Assembly: GCA_006503535.1 (NCBI GenBank)
Contig: QYRS01000009.1
Span: 2,790,001 to 2,854,000, forward strand
Reading direction: 5' to 3'
Length of the DNA: 64,000 nucleotides
Origin: Arthrinium phaeospermum
Taxonomy: Eukaryota > Ascomycota > Sordariomycetes > Amphisphaeriales > Apiosporaceae
The notes under the pieces are model-generated. The model made no database searches and was not told the origin of the DNA. It was given only the letters and a program-made list of their open reading frames with translations. Positions within the stretch are counted from its first letter, which is position 1. Each line of letters opens with the position of its first letter. Below, in pieces: positions 1 through 11,602 of the stretch. A program made the position numbers and the translations under genes.

Positions 1-157
1 TCCCCAGACTCTGCTCCTCCGGGGCTAGGCGGCCCACATTGCTGCGTTTTCACTGGCTCAGCTGACGTCCGTTTGAGGGATGCCGATCTCGTCGACAAAG
101 GGATTGGCCAGTGACCAGCAACCCAGGACCTCGAGATCCCGGGTGCCAACACCAACC

Positions 158-210
158 CACACACACACACCTGCTGTACCAGTAGACGCACACGCACACG
201 CACACACCAC
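158..210. repeat. Interrupted CA-rich microsatellite
   Basis: Two CA-rich blocks (158-170 and about 187-210, the second mixed CA/CG) are separated by a short unique spacer. Simple-sequence repeat with no coding signal. Confidence 0.75.
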
Positions 211-960
211 AATTTGCAAGAGCTCCTTCGACTTGGCATCATATCTGTGTCTGAGCTCCATGTTGACTGCTACTGGTAGTACTCAGAGTGGCCGGTTCGG
301 GTAACTCTGGAAGGGCCTGGCTTGTTGCCCAAAGCCAATAACCCACTGCCGTGCAAGAAGATACCTTGCAAGATGGACCACTATTCATCTCATCCGCATG
401 CTTTCTTTTGCCCATCATACACCGGGCCATCATCGGCAGTTCACCCAACATTTCATCCGAGGATCTGATGTGGGTTGCTGCGGATGTCAAGGTAGTCAGG
501 AACTGTTGCATTTGTAGCCCAGTCGAACCGAGCCCTGCAAAGGCCGAGCATCAACTATTCGCCAATGGCTGTCCATGTCCAGGGGGCAGAACGGCATTAG
601 GACTTAGCATGCGGACTATGCGGTGCGGATTCGCCAACTACCTCAACCTAGCAAGTCGGGTAGCCTGTGTACACTCGGGCATCTTGGCATAGCAAGCACG
701 AACCAAAAGCATCAAGCAGCAAGTCGCGACAATCTGGGCCCCTAAATTTCCCATGATCTCCGGGGTTTGCTAAGGCGACGGATGATTGCTGATGGCTTGC
801 AGGCAATGAAGAATTCTAGAAAAGCGCGATGCTGATCAACCAATATACAGAGTTTGCCTTACCGGACCAAGCATAGGTATCACGCAACTTTCACAAAAGC
901 AGCCCCCAACGTATATCCGCTCCCAAATCCCCATCCGGCTGCTCAATGAGGTGGCAACCA

Positions 961-1602
961 TCATTTCGCCGGCCCATCGAGCAGTTCACTGAATCCTCCC
1001 ATCGAGTTCCTGCGCTTCATGATTCCCGGGATGAAATGGACTTCGCGATAGCCAAGTAGGGCGACTTGCGATTGGCTAATTGACATGCAGATGCGCAAGC
1101 CACACACAGTACAAGCGTTGGATCTTGAAACGGCCATGTACCTATGGAAGGTTAAGAAAACGACGTTGGCGGCTTTTAGTGCATCTGATATGCATGGCCA
1201 GGGGCGTCTTTTAAGGTGTGTTACTCGCCACACTCGGGATATCTTCTGGCCATGTTTAGCGAGCGGACAAGAAACAACCGACCAACCAGGCTGCCCAGCG
1301 ATAGAGTGGCTCGACACCTTCTTGGGAATTGCTTCACACTCCCGATGACGTTGGCATTCCATTTCCCTGCATAAGTGACCTGGAGCATTTGCCTCGTTGC
1401 AGCCATAGATGGTAACCTGCCATGCACCACCATAGTATGGGCGTGTTTTCTGGGGGTCCCAGGGCAATACTGGCCTGGCTGCATATGGCGAACGAGCGCG
1501 GTACGGTATTGGTTGACCTATATCACGAAGCAGTAAGTAGGTTGCAGCAACGGCGCAACTCTTACAAAGTAGCACAACGCCGACGATTCCACCGCATGCC
1601 AT
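961..1602 (-). CDS. Candidate Cys-rich secreted protein, unrecognised
   Basis: An uninterrupted 213-codon frame with a true ATG at 1602. The N-terminus is hydrophobic and signal-like (about residues 5-20). A Cys-rich core follows at about residues 66-110, with the spacing YGC...HLC...MEC...REC and a further Cys near 110. I do not recognise a family. For: its length in an otherwise broken region, the leader, and the clustered cysteines. Against: no obvious promoter elements, no neighbours of related function, and a second half with basic, atypical composition. That second half may be read into an intron: a gtgtcg donor-like site follows the KK at about residue 94. Treat as a hypothesis, possibly an effector-like secreted protein, possibly chance. 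Confidence 0.25.
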   Translation of the reverse strand: MACGGIVGVVLLCKSCAVAATYLLLRDIGQPIPYRARSPYAARPVLPWDPQKTRPYYGGAWQVTIYGCNEANAPGHLCREMECQRHRECEAIPKKVSSHSIAGQPGWSVVSCPLAKHGQKISRVWRVTHLKRRPWPCISDALKAANVVFLTFHRYMAVSRSNACTVCGLRICMSISQSQVALLGYREVHFIPGIMKRRNSMGGFSELLDGPAK

Positions 1603-3677
1603 AGGCCCGCACTGACACTGGCTTTTGATTCATCCGGGGAGGCCCACCCGTGCCTATTGCATCGTATCGGAAGCCAGCCCTCTCAGCTGACTCTGGTTGT
1701 ACACAGAATAGCCGAAGTCTCAAGTGCCGTCTTCTTTCTTCTAGGGGCATCTTGGTGGCCGTCTGCGACTAGTACTACTATGTACACCGCATACTGTAGG
1801 ACTGGGCCTGGGACTGGCCACCGGCCGCTGTCTCTTTTTTTCTTTCCTTCGACACCCGGCAAAACTTACAGCCCTCTCGTCCCAAGTCGAAGCGCTCTAT
1901 GGATCTCTGCAATGCCAGCTCTGTTGCTCCGTGCAAGCCGCCGCTGCTAATCTTGCCTACTACGGCGGTCATGCAGCCGGGGCGCGTGGGTGGGACCACG
2001 GCCAGTGGTCTCCACCCCTCCACGAACCTTCTGATCTCGACATACATAGCTCGAGCCCGCTAGCAGGCTAGCTTGGCTGTCCGTGGTCGAGTCCAAGCAG
2101 GCTAGCATCATTCTGCAGCGTCGTAGTCGAGAGCGAGAAGCACACAGGCACACACCATTACGGTTAAGAATTGAGCCACCACCAGGAACAATGGTTCGTA
2201 CATCATGTCCGTTATTCAATCGGGTTTCCTCATAGGCTGCTGGCGCCGGATCTTTTATGACCGGCGTGGGAGCTGGGGTAGCATACAGCATACCTACCTG
2301 CACACATACACGATCGAGAGCATGGGGTTTTGGGAAGAAGCCAACAGAGAAGCAGGTGATTCCGTTGTGCACTTGACGACAGCATGACGGCCAGACGTCA
2401 TGCGGCAGAATGAGCAGTCAAGATCGAGCTGCCACAAAATAGTGGCAGGCGGTAGGCTCCAGGCTCTAGGCCCTCTGTCAGGCCAGCATCGACCCAACCT
2501 TCGATGGTGGTAGCACGTTTTACATGTGCAACATCAGTCCCAGCTGCTTATTTGCTTCTAGCTGCGCAGCCGAACATTCGAACGATGATGGCCTTTTTTT
2601 TTATTTCCGACGTAGGAAGCTTACCAGTCGAGTGAGCCTAGGCGCACACTGTGTGTATATGTGACGTGACGCTTGTCGAAACAATGGTGATTGGTAAAAA
2701 TGAAAAATAAACGGTTGAACACAAGTGGACGAAAATTACGTATGGACAGTTCCCGACTTTGTACTCTCTCCGTCAGCAGCTTTCAGTTTAGTCGGCTGTG
2801 GTTAGTTAGTATTCGGGAAATTTGATGTTGTTTGGATGGTCTGGATCTATCTAGCAGCAACTCAGGTTCGGGCGGTAGAAACCCCTAGAGCCACCACATA
2901 GCAGCTGCCAACACGAATGAGAAACGGTGACCAGTCCGTATGTGGTAGTCGATCGGCCCGCGAACGGAATGACCATGGGGCCCGCCCTTCTGCCCCTCTG
3001 CCCCTCCATCACCCTCCATCACGCCCCTAGCAAGCTCTAGGTCTAGCCCGGAGCCCGCCCAACAAGACAACGGCGGGTTGGCCGGAGTGCTGGTAGTGTG
3101 GAGGTGGAGGGTTGGATGTTTGGGGAAGGAGTTTCTGCTCATCGCCGACTAGTGGCAAAGTGGCATATCTACATGGCAATTGAATAGTAGCATGCTCCCT
3201 CGCTCCCTCTCTTACATACCGACTGCTTGGATTGGTCGTTGGAATCGGGGGTGGTAGTGGGAGCGGGACGGCGAGAGAGCTCTTGTCTTGGTGCGTGGCA
3301 GCTTGGCTTTCTTTGCTGCTTGCTGGGTCGATCTTCAAGCTTCAGATGGGCAATACTGTAGCCAAACGAAAAAGAAAAAGAAAAGTGAAGGGGATTACCA
3401 GATGCAGTCATACCGACCGACCGACCGACGACCGGGGAATTTAGCGGCAATTGATGCGTTCCCGAGCTGCGTTGTGGTAGATCTTGCGCGCGCGCGAGCG
3501 CGAACTCGCCGACGCAGCTCTCTCCATATTATGCTGCTGCTGCTTACTGCTTACTGCTTGCTGCTGCTTGTCTCAGACCTTACGTAGTGCCTAACACAAA
3601 ACGAAACAAAACAAAACATCCTTCCCTTCCCTTCCCCTTGGCTCGGAGGGGTTGGAGGGGTTGCTTTCTCCGCGTGC

Positions 3678-3706
3678 CTGTGTGTGTGTGTGTGTGCGCG
3701 CGCGCC
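3678..3706. repeat. Alternating (TG)n(CG)n tract
   Basis: About 28 bases of strict purine-pyrimidine alternation, TG repeats running directly into CG repeats. This is a composition known to favour Z-DNA under supercoiling. It lies about 1.1 kb beyond the 3' end of the DUF7053-like gene, with a second short CG run at 3485-3495. Confidence 0.8.
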
Positions 3707-4804
3707 GGGGTATTGACCGAGGAAGCTGGGGCTTTGGGGGTGCCGTGGTGCCGTCCGTCTGTTACGACGCATCGCTCGCGGCCTTTCTGCGTTTCGTCTT
3801 CTATCTGTTCCATCTCGTGGTGTGTGTGTAGCATTCTCTTGTAGTTGTCGCAAGTGTCGTATGTCAAGTACGTAGAGATACAGCTGAGGACTTCACGGGA
3901 CTCGGTTCTGGGCATCTTCCCAAACGCGCGCATGTTTGTTGGAAAAGAGATATAGAATGAAAACCTACAAACTACGTATCTAAGAGACTAGTACTTCGTT
4001 GGTCCCTTGCTCTATGGAATCAATCGATCTACCTCGCTAAATAAATAACATCTGCGGGCATTTTGGATTGGCAGAACGAGGGACGGAAAGGGAGGGAACG
4101 ACCTGGCATGCAGTTTCTCTCTCCCCCTTTTCTGACGGAGTAATGAGGAGTGTTGGAGAAACCCGGGCTCCTCACCTCCCGTCTACCCCCTTTCCCCTCA
4201 CGATGCGGGGGAAAGGAGAGACAGTTGTTGGAGAGGAGATGAGGAGGGGAGAGAAAGAGCAGCACACGTTGCTGACCGACAAACCGGCCCCCCTTGATAA
4301 GGTCTGCTGCTGCTTGGAGACAGAATGTGAGAGAGGAGGGGGAGGAGGGTCTGAGATCTGTCTTACATTATCGATCTGGGATCTGTCCAATCTATCTACC
4401 CAAGCCCCCCTCGTCGGTATCACACACACACAAACACACATGCTCGCTTGTTTGCTTGGTATGTTACCTGGTAACTGAGGGGGAGGCTGCTGCTGTCACA
4501 CGAAGTAAGAAGAGTAGCATACAAGTAAGCAAGTACAAACGACGATGTCATTCTATCTATACACTCTAACAGCCAAACTGAACTGACGTAAAAGGGGGCA
4601 AAGTATGGTCTATATGCAAATGGTGACATTCGTTTCTCCCCTTCCTTCTCTCTCCACTGTTATAATACAAGTCAAGGAGACCAACCTTCCCTCCCATCCA
4701 TCTATCTCCCCGTCTCTCCTCCTCCCCTGACTTCTCTCAAGCGATTGATGGTGCCAGTGACAGACAGTAGTGCCAAGCAACTCGCCGCCGCCGCCGCCAC
4801 ACGA

Positions 4805-5251
4805 TTACATCATGAACTTCTGGTGCTGCTCCGGGTGGCTCTTCTCGACGTTGCCCTTGATCATCTTGTTCATGAGCATGTTGCTGTCGATGGCCACGCG
4901 CTCCTCGAGCGTGTTCTGCGGCGCGCCCTCGAGCACGCGGAAGCGCGACTTGATGGTCATGCTGCCCGTGGGCGCTTTCCCCTCGATCAGCGCGTCGATC
5001 CCCTCCCCGGGCAGGTCCGTCAGCGTTAATCGAAAGGTGGTCTGCCCGATCGGCCGCTTGTCCGTCACCTCGTACACCTCGCACGGCAGCCCCTCGGCCG
5101 AGGCCGCCGGGTTCGACGAGATGTGCGTGTAGCTGATGAGCTGCGGGCACGTCGTCCGGATGTAGCGGTCGTGGTCGTGCAGGGCGGCCAGGACGGCGTC
5201 GCGGCTTACGCTGCTGGGGATCGGGGTCGTGATGGTGGTCTCGGAAGGCAT
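4805..5251 (-). CDS. DUF7053-like small conserved fungal protein
   Basis: Intronless frame of 148 residues with ATG at 5251 and TAA at 4805-4807. I match it to the small ascomycete proteins annotated as DUF7053 from their general plan. An N-terminal helix containing a conserved 'LHDHD' segment (about residues 22-28) is followed by a beta-rich middle with 'YEVTDK' and 'TFRLTLTD' strands. The C-terminus ends in a conserved helix reading roughly 'DSNMLMNKMIKGN..KSH' (about residues 120-140). The fold resembles a START/SRPBCC-like barrel, but that is inference and no catalytic residue is evident. Family members are usually around 150-190 residues, so this copy looks complete, and it shows none of the indels that break neighbouring genes. 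Function unknown. Confidence 0.7.
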   Translation of the reverse strand: MPSETTITTPIPSSVSRDAVLAALHDHDRYIRTTCPQLISYTHISSNPAASAEGLPCEVYEVTDKRPIGQTTFRLTLTDLPGEGIDALIEGKAPTGSMTIKSRFRVLEGAPQNTLEERVAIDSNMLMNKMIKGNVEKSHPEQHQKFMM

Positions 5252-6397
5252 GTTGGTGGTGGGCTTTTGGGGGGTTTTGTGTGAGTGTGTTGAGTTTTGG
5301 ACGGAAAAGAATGCTGCCTTTCTTGTAGTTCGAAACTGTGTATATGGAGAAGCTGGTAATGTTCAAATGTTGCTGATATCAGGAGGTGAGTAAGAAGCAA
5401 AAAGCCAGCCAGGGAGGACTTATATACAAGATCGTGTTCTAGAAGACGCCGCAAAGGCCTAGAAGCACACCCCATGTCCAAGGGCCTCTCTAAACTTGGC
5501 TACATCACGGATAACGTTGGGGCTGAGACGGTGCGAAGTTTGGTGGCGCCCAGCCTCAAGAGGGCTTGCGTCAGCTCGGGCGCTGGCTGACTGGATTCTC
5601 GTCTTGTTTATTTAGGACGGAGTTAGTCGTTCCTATTGATACCCAAGTCCATGCTGGCCGTTGCTCAGAGACGCCATAGACCAAAACAACGGCACGCCCC
5701 TTTTTCCCGTTCACGCCAACGCCATGTTGTGGCATACAAACTTTCCCTCTAGTCTGTCGTCCGCGTTGAAGACGGAACGAGCGCTTAGTAAAGTCGCGAC
5801 AGCGTTGGGCATGCCACAGAAACCGGGTAAGCGCGCGGATCCGTGGCCAGGCTGGCGTGGGACTGGGCTTGGGGCTAGTTGGGCTCTAAGTTGGGGCTGG
5901 GACCGGCAGTCCGGAGTTGGGGACGGGGGAAGCCCGGGCATGGACGGGGAACGGGCACTGAGTGGTCCGAAGCAAGTAAGCCGCCACCAAATAGAGGGAG
6001 CTCTGTTGCCCAGGTGCGCAAGTAAGCAGCGTATCTCGTATTGAGACTGTTGGCGCCGCCTTGACTTGCATCTATCCAATCTCTCTATATTCTCTGATAA
6101 CGGATTGGGCTCAAGCAGGATGTGCACATCAGCGGATCACGCCAGAAGGTACTTGCATTCAGTCGCCCACAAGAAGAAAGAGGTGGAAAGCCAGCTTGCG
6201 GCAGGTAGTTTTGCACCACGACGCTTGATTTGAGGTGTCTATAACCGAGACTATCGCTGTCCTTGTTCCTTGCAGGCAAATATATACACAGGCTGATACC
6301 ACTTGACTGTTAGATTTGATAGAACGAGAACTACAATACGTGAACATATTCTCTGCAGACCCAGACGCCCCTGAAGTATGGGCCATGACAACCCAGC
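5252..6397. other. Intergenic: promoter of DUF7053-like gene, 3' flank of FAD oxidase
   Basis: Both neighbouring genes are on the minus strand, so the left part should be the promoter of the DUF7053-like gene and the right part the 3' region of the FAD oxidase. Only short, overlapping open frames with skewed composition occur. No gene is supported. Confidence 0.6.
5419..5426 (-). promoter_or_regulatory. Candidate TATA box of the DUF7053-like gene
   Basis: TATATAAG on the minus strand, about 170 bases upstream of the ATG at 5251. The match is seen directly; the promoter role is inferred from position. Confidence 0.35.
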
Positions 6398-8407
6398 TTA
6401 CCCTGCTAGCCCTGTCGTCCCCGTGGCGGCACACAATCTGCCGTCCTCTGCAATGACCCAGGCCTCGCTGCCGACCCCCACCGTAGTGTAGAAGAAGTTG
6501 TCCGGGTCGTACTTTGCCTTGATGGCGAGGAGGCGGGGGTAGTTTGCGCCCCAGAACGTTTCCTGGAAGTTGGGCTGCTGCCAGTTGGCTTCGTTGACTA
6601 AGCAAGCCGGATGTGATGTATTGTCAGAAAACTGTGAAGAGCAGGAAATGGGGGAAACGAGAACTCACCGTAAGCCCCGCCGCCCGGCGTCGCGGCCTCG
6701 ACGGCAGGCATGATGATGTCGGTCAGCTTGGCCGCCTGGGCGACCATGTCGGACCAGGGCGCGTCGAAGGACCAGGGCAGGTTCAGGACCGAATGGACGA
6801 GGGCGTCGCGCCAGGCCGGGTGGACCGAGTTTACACTACTACTACCATCGGTAGAGCTGGAGGAAGAGGACGAGGAAGAACCAAAGGAGGAGACGTCGGT
6901 GGCGACGCCGGTCCAGGTGGCGCCCTGCTCGACGACGAAGCGCCAGGTCTCGGACAGGCGGGCGTTGACGGCGCGGGGGATCAGGCGGGCGCCGTAGTGC
7001 CAGAGGCCGATCTCGATGCCGCCGAGGGGGAAGGGGCCGAAGTAGGTGTCCATGTGGGCGTAGTAGGTTTCGGATTGCTGTGGTTGGGGGTTAAGACTAA
7101 TTTCCACCAGGTGATGGGAAAGGGGGCAAGAGAAGGGTGCGAGGGTTGTTCAGCTTACAGTGTAATCAATTGTGCTGTTTATACCGAGAGCGCCGAGGGC
7201 GGACTCGACTGGCTTCAAAATCTCCTGGACATCCTCCCGTGTCTTGTTGTACCCCGTCAGGGACATGACGGAGAACCAGGTCGTGTTGAAGGTGTAGACG
7301 ACCATGGTTCCAGCATCCACCATGTCAGGCAGCGCCTCGTGAAACGCCTGAACCCCAGCGTAAAAAGTCTCGCGAGCCTCGTCGCCTTCAGAAGCGGCAA
7401 TGAACGATAGACTAGCCCCGCCCACGACGGCGTCCGGATGCGTCCTGGCCGTCATGGACACCACGACCCCGTACGTCCCGCCGCCGCCGCCGCTGAGCGC
7501 CCAGTAGAGATCCGCGTTCTCCGTGCGGCTGGCGGTCCGCAGCGCGCCGTCGGCCGTGACCACCTCCCAGGCCAGCACGTTGTCGGCCGCCAGCCCGAAG
7601 CGCGTGCTGAGCGCCGAGTGCCCGCCCCCCTGCGCGTAGCCCCCCGCGACGCCGACGGTGGCGCACTCGCCCCCGACCACGACCTGGCCCCGGTCCCGCG
7701 CCGCCGCCATGATCTCGAAGCCCTGGACGCCGGCGCCGAGCTTGACCGCCGTGCCCCTATATCCGGCAGCCCCGTCGGGCAAAAAGTCGATGCTCTTTAA
7801 ATGGTGCGTCCAGATGGCCAGGGCCCCCGCGCCGGTGGACCGGCCCAGGAAGTCGTGGCCCGTGTTGCGGACCACGAAGCGCAGGTTGCGGCGCTGCGCG
7901 AAGGCCATGGCGGCCCGGACGTCGTCGGCGTCGCGCGCGGCGACGGCGTAGCGGACGTAGTTGCCGAGCTCGCAGGGCTCGGTCCGGGGCTGGAAGGGGT
8001 CGCAGCTCTGGTTGGCGAAGATGGGGGTCATGACCGACGAGGAGGATTCCATGCTGTTGGGGTGTCAATATATTTGCCGAGCCTTCTTGTTCTTCTTCTC
8101 CTTGTTCCTTCTGGGAAATAACTTACTGGATTTCCTCCCAGTGCCATTCGCGCTGCACGTTCTTGCAGGCGGCCTCGTCGTAGCTCGGGTCGTGGCAAGG
8201 GGCGCCGAGGGGCACCGTCTTGACGAGCCGGCCGCCGACGGTGGCGTTCAGGCCGGACCAGTCCGCGGCAGAGGGCCAGCAGGCATCGCCGGGGAAGCAC
8301 TTGCAGGACGACGCGGTCTGGTCTTGAGCCGGGGAGGAGCGCGTCAGGGCGGCGGAAGCGGTGCCGAGCACGACGGCGCACGATTGGAGGAGACTGGAGA
8401 GCTTCAT
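6398..8407 (-). CDS. Secreted VAO-type FAD-linked oxidase (isoamyl alcohol oxidase-like)
   Basis: Four exons, all in phase: 8127-8407, 7159-8053, 6669-7077 and 6398-6597, giving 594 residues. Introns begin gtaag or gtgag and end in AG. The first 20 residues (MKLSSLLQSCAVVLGTASAA) form a signal peptide. Next comes the 'CKCFPGDACWPS..W..LN..VGGRL' module typical of fungal isoamyl-alcohol-oxidase-like flavoproteins. In the FAD-binding PCMH domain, 'RNTGHD' supplies the His for covalent FAD attachment. The motif 'GECATVGVAGG' places a Cys at the second attachment position, so bicovalent FAD is likely. The C-terminal exon carries the BBE-type motif: W-containing 'NYPRL', then 'KYDPDNFF' and a Val/Gly tail. 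It oxidises an unknown small alcohol or sugar substrate with O2, producing H2O2. No cluster of biosynthetic genes surrounds it. No indels, unlike many neighbours. Confidence 0.9.
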
Positions 8408-9430
8408 GGTGGAAAGGAACAGAGTGCCTGGAAGGGGCGTGAAGAAGATGAGGGGAATCGCTGGCTTCCAGGCGTATCAATCGCACATGCGATCTTGGAT
8501 ACTTATATTGGAGATGCCATTTCTTGGTATTATCGCCGCTCTCTTGCTTTTGTCTATAACATGTTGTGCTGTCAAATCACATGCGGTGTGACCTTCCTTC
8601 TCCGATTTGACTTCCGTCCTCCACCCCGCAGGGCTGCGTAGCATCTTGCATATCTTGCATGCTACATTAAATGTGATGTATTCATGATGCATGCATGACT
8701 TCCGTGGCCCTTGGCGACGGGAGCGGCAACAATGGGCGAGTTGCTTATTCTAGAGTGTGCTGATACGGCGTATTCACGGGCCACACCACACGAGCCACAC
8801 CACTGCCGGTTGCCGGCCACACCCTCCAACTCTGGCATTGGCATGCATGGCCAAGAAAGGAGATGGGGGATGATATCTTTTATGCAAGGATGTTTCCCAA
8901 GATCCAGAGGACCTATCTCCCTTGCGTGCAGGATGGGCTGCTGAAGAGCCAAGGACCCTTTGCCCCCGTGCCCCCTTACCGTTGCGGCATCTTGATTCGA
9001 TGCATGGGCTACACGTCCCGACCGCTCGGAATCGTTAGTACCAGCGCCACGCCCAAATAAGCCGCATGTTTGCTCTCATATATCAGGCAGTAGACGATCG
9101 GATCTCTTCAGCGAGGCGTTTCCCTCCTCCTTCCCTCATGATCCACGTGTTACCTATTGCCTGCCCGCAAAGCATTCTGCGGTGGCGCCCGTCTAGTCTA
9201 AGATTGCGAGGCTAGAATGAATGAAATCTTGGCTCGGCGAGTGGAAATGCTTGGGGTTGGTGAGTACTGAAGCAAACATCTAAAGGAGATCATCAGGGGC
9301 CCATGGGGAACAGATAAAGACGAACTCGTACTTAATAAATAGACTACTCATTCACTCTTGCGAATCGAAGACCCCAATCGCCTGGGTCCCCGGCTCTTTT
9401 TGCGAGTGATCACGTCCATTATTGTGTATC
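8408..9430. other. Shared divergent promoter region
   Basis: One kilobase separates the starts of the minus-strand FAD oxidase and the plus-strand membrane protein. Besides the TATA candidate near 8500 it holds an AT-rich 'TAATAAATA' stretch about 90 bases before the ATG at 9431. The open frames inside are short and show no conserved protein. Confidence 0.6.
8500..8507 (-). promoter_or_regulatory. Candidate TATA box of the FAD oxidase
   Basis: TATAAGTA on the minus strand about 95 bases upstream of the ATG at 8407, a typical spacing for an inducible fungal secreted-enzyme gene. Role inferred from position. Confidence 0.4.
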
Positions 9431-11042
9431 ATGGGTTGGGCGTACAACACCGACGACGACGCCCCCAACCGAGGGCTTGCCATCTCGGTCATCGCCATCG
9501 TGTTTTCCATTGCGTCGCTTTTCGCCGTGCTCTGTAGAGCCTATGTGCGCTTTGTTATCCTGAAGTTCGTCGGTCCCGGTAAGACCACCCTAGAGATAAC
9601 CCGTTAGCTGCATCATCTACTGACCGAGGGAATTGACTCTATTGAAGACGACTGGATCATCTTCGTAACCTGGGTAGGTCGACCATTAGGACAACTATCC
9701 AAAGTTGCAGGATAGACAGCATCGCTGACACCATGGGCACAGATAATCGGTTTTGGCTACGCTGTCAGCACAGTCATTCGTGAGAACTCCCCTCCACGCT
9801 GGCAAGGGAGTTGCGGCTACTGACATGGAAATACCACGCGCTACTAGAAACGAAATGGGGTCTGGGTCTGGAGAACATCGAACACATGCCTGCCGAGGAC
9901 GTATACAACTTTGGCCTGGTGCAATACATTGGTTCGCCATTGTAAGCTGCTACTCCTTTCACCCACCTCACAACGATCACTCCCTCCCCTAACTCGATAT
10001 CGGAAGCTACATCATCGCCATCCTCGGCTTCAAGCTCAGCCTCTTGATCTCCTACCTACGGATCATCCCGGGTAGGGGATGGAGGATCACGATCATATGC
10101 GTGGGCGTGGCCTGCACCATGTTCCACACCACGTTCCTCCTGGTGCAGCTGTTCCTGTGCACGCCCATAGCCAAGCAGTGGGACAAGACCATCGAAGAGG
10201 GCTCCTGCGTGACGGCGGTGCCTTTCTATACCAGCATGGCATCTCTGACCATCCTCTTCGACCTCCTCGTGTAGGTTTCCCTCCCCTCGTCCCTCCTTCC
10301 ACGCCACTCTCGCCCATATCTACTGTTACGACATCTCTAATCTGTTTGTCCCTAGCATGTTCCTCCCCTTCCCGACCCTGTACCGCTCCCGCATCCAAAA
10401 ACGCCGCAAGGCCGTCCTGCTCGGCCTCTTCGCGACCGGCCTCTTCATCACCGTCACGCAGATCCTGCGCATCCAGACCATCAAGCAGCTGACGAGCTAC
10501 CTCAACTCGGCCCCCGTCACGATGTGGTCCAATATCGAGGCCAACCTCGGCATCATCGTCACCTGCGTCCCCACCCTCGCGCCCCTCGTCAAGTACTTCG
10601 CCGAGAGGACGTCGCGCTCCTCGGGCGGCGGCGCCACGGCGGCCACCACCACGGGGGTGGCCAACGGGTACGGAAATAGCAGTAGGAGCAACAACAACAA
10701 AACCGGGGGCGGCGGCGGCGGCAGGCGGACGGGGCGTTCGTCGTCGTATGCGCTGCAGTCGCTGCACTCGTCGTCGGGAACGAGCCAGAAGGCGGGGAGA
10801 GGAGGGGGAGGAGGGGGATCGTGATCAGTAAGGAGGTCAGCGTGACCACGAAATGCGGCTGCGACAGTGGTAGTGGGGGCGGCGGGGGCGGCGGCAACAC
10901 GACGGCGGCGGGGAGGAAGAATAACAACAACTACAATGAGAGCCAGGAGTCGATGATCCCGCGCCAGGAGGAGCAGCCTGAGGGGGTCATTGTGAAGAAG
11001 ACGGAGGTTCACATGGTACACGAGGCAGCCCATGCGGTGTGA
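9431..11042 (+). CDS. Fungal rhodopsin-like (Pth11-type) seven-helix membrane protein, C-terminal phase break
   Basis: Six exons: 9431-9578, 9648-9673, 9743-9779, 9848-9941, 10007-10270 and 10356 onward. Each junction is GT..AG and in phase. The frame shows the usual fungal rhodopsin-domain landmarks: helix 1 at about residues 17-37, a 'DDWIIFVTW' helix start, 'YIIAILGFKLSLLISYLRI', a loop 'LCTPIAKQWD' with a conserved Cys, 'FDLLVMFLPFP', and 'IQKRRKAVLLGLFATGLFITV'. A stop at 10822-10824 would end the protein at 345 residues inside a Gly-rich tail. One missing base in the purine run at 10797-10818 would instead continue it to 11042 (418 residues), through 'GIVISKEVSVTT' and a C-terminus 'VHEAAHAV'. 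That tail resembles the ends of related proteins, so the early stop is probably an artefact. Likely a plasma-membrane sensor; ligand unknown. Confidence 0.85.
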
Positions 11043-11602
11043 CGAAAGGGCTGGGACATACGAACGCACATACTTTGGTTGCATCTTCATGTACGAAGCT
11101 CAAATAAGAAAAAGGGCGGATTGCCTGTGGTCTACGAGAATCTACGGGTATGTGGTGAGTCACATAGCAAGAGTTGTCACGGATGTTGGAAATATAAAAG
11201 TTGTCAATGAATCATATTGATTAGTCGACTAGTCTTTACCAATCTGTGTGCCTGATGTGCAAAATGAAATGGGTATCATCAAAACCAGATATCTTTCTCG
11301 GTTTCCCATTCCCATTGCCCCAGAACGCCCTGAAAGCCCACCCTTGAGCAAATAAGTGGGTGGGGGTATCATCAGAACCCAAAAGTCAAACGAGACTTTT
11401 CCTCTTTCCTTCTCCCATGCAAATTTCTCCAGAACGCCCTTGTATGTGCGAGTGTGTGTGTGTGTGTGTGTGCGCGCGCGCGCGTGTGTATGGATGCATA
11501 TCTCGTATATGCATTCTGAGAGACGAGTCGTTGATGCCGAACGAGGGAGGAAGGAAGGAAGGATGCAAGACGAGCCAGCCAGCCAGTCAGCCCAGCTTCA
11601 AC
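11043..11602. other. Convergent intergenic region
   Basis: Lies between the 3' ends of the plus-strand membrane protein and a minus-strand small protein. It contains a long TG/CG alternating tract and nothing that looks coding. Confidence 0.6.
11452..11492. repeat. Alternating (TG)n(CG)n(TG)n tract
   Basis: About 40 bases of nearly perfect purine-pyrimidine alternation, TG repeats flanking a central CG block. Same type as the tract at 3678-3706 but longer. It sits between two convergent 3' ends. Confidence 0.8.

Larger units (their letters stand above)
1..4804. other. Gene-poor leader region, no confident gene
   Basis: Nothing in these 4.8 kb resembles a known protein. The left part holds a CA-rich repeat and one candidate Cys-rich reading frame, listed separately. 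From about 2,600 onward the sequence is dominated by CT/GA-rich and CA/TG-rich low-complexity runs of the kind seen in fungal untranslated and promoter regions. Open frames there are short and overlap on both strands. The right end is the 3' flank of the minus-strand DUF7053-like gene. Given the indels seen elsewhere in the window, a broken gene could hide here, but no conserved peptide was recognised. Confidence 0.6.
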
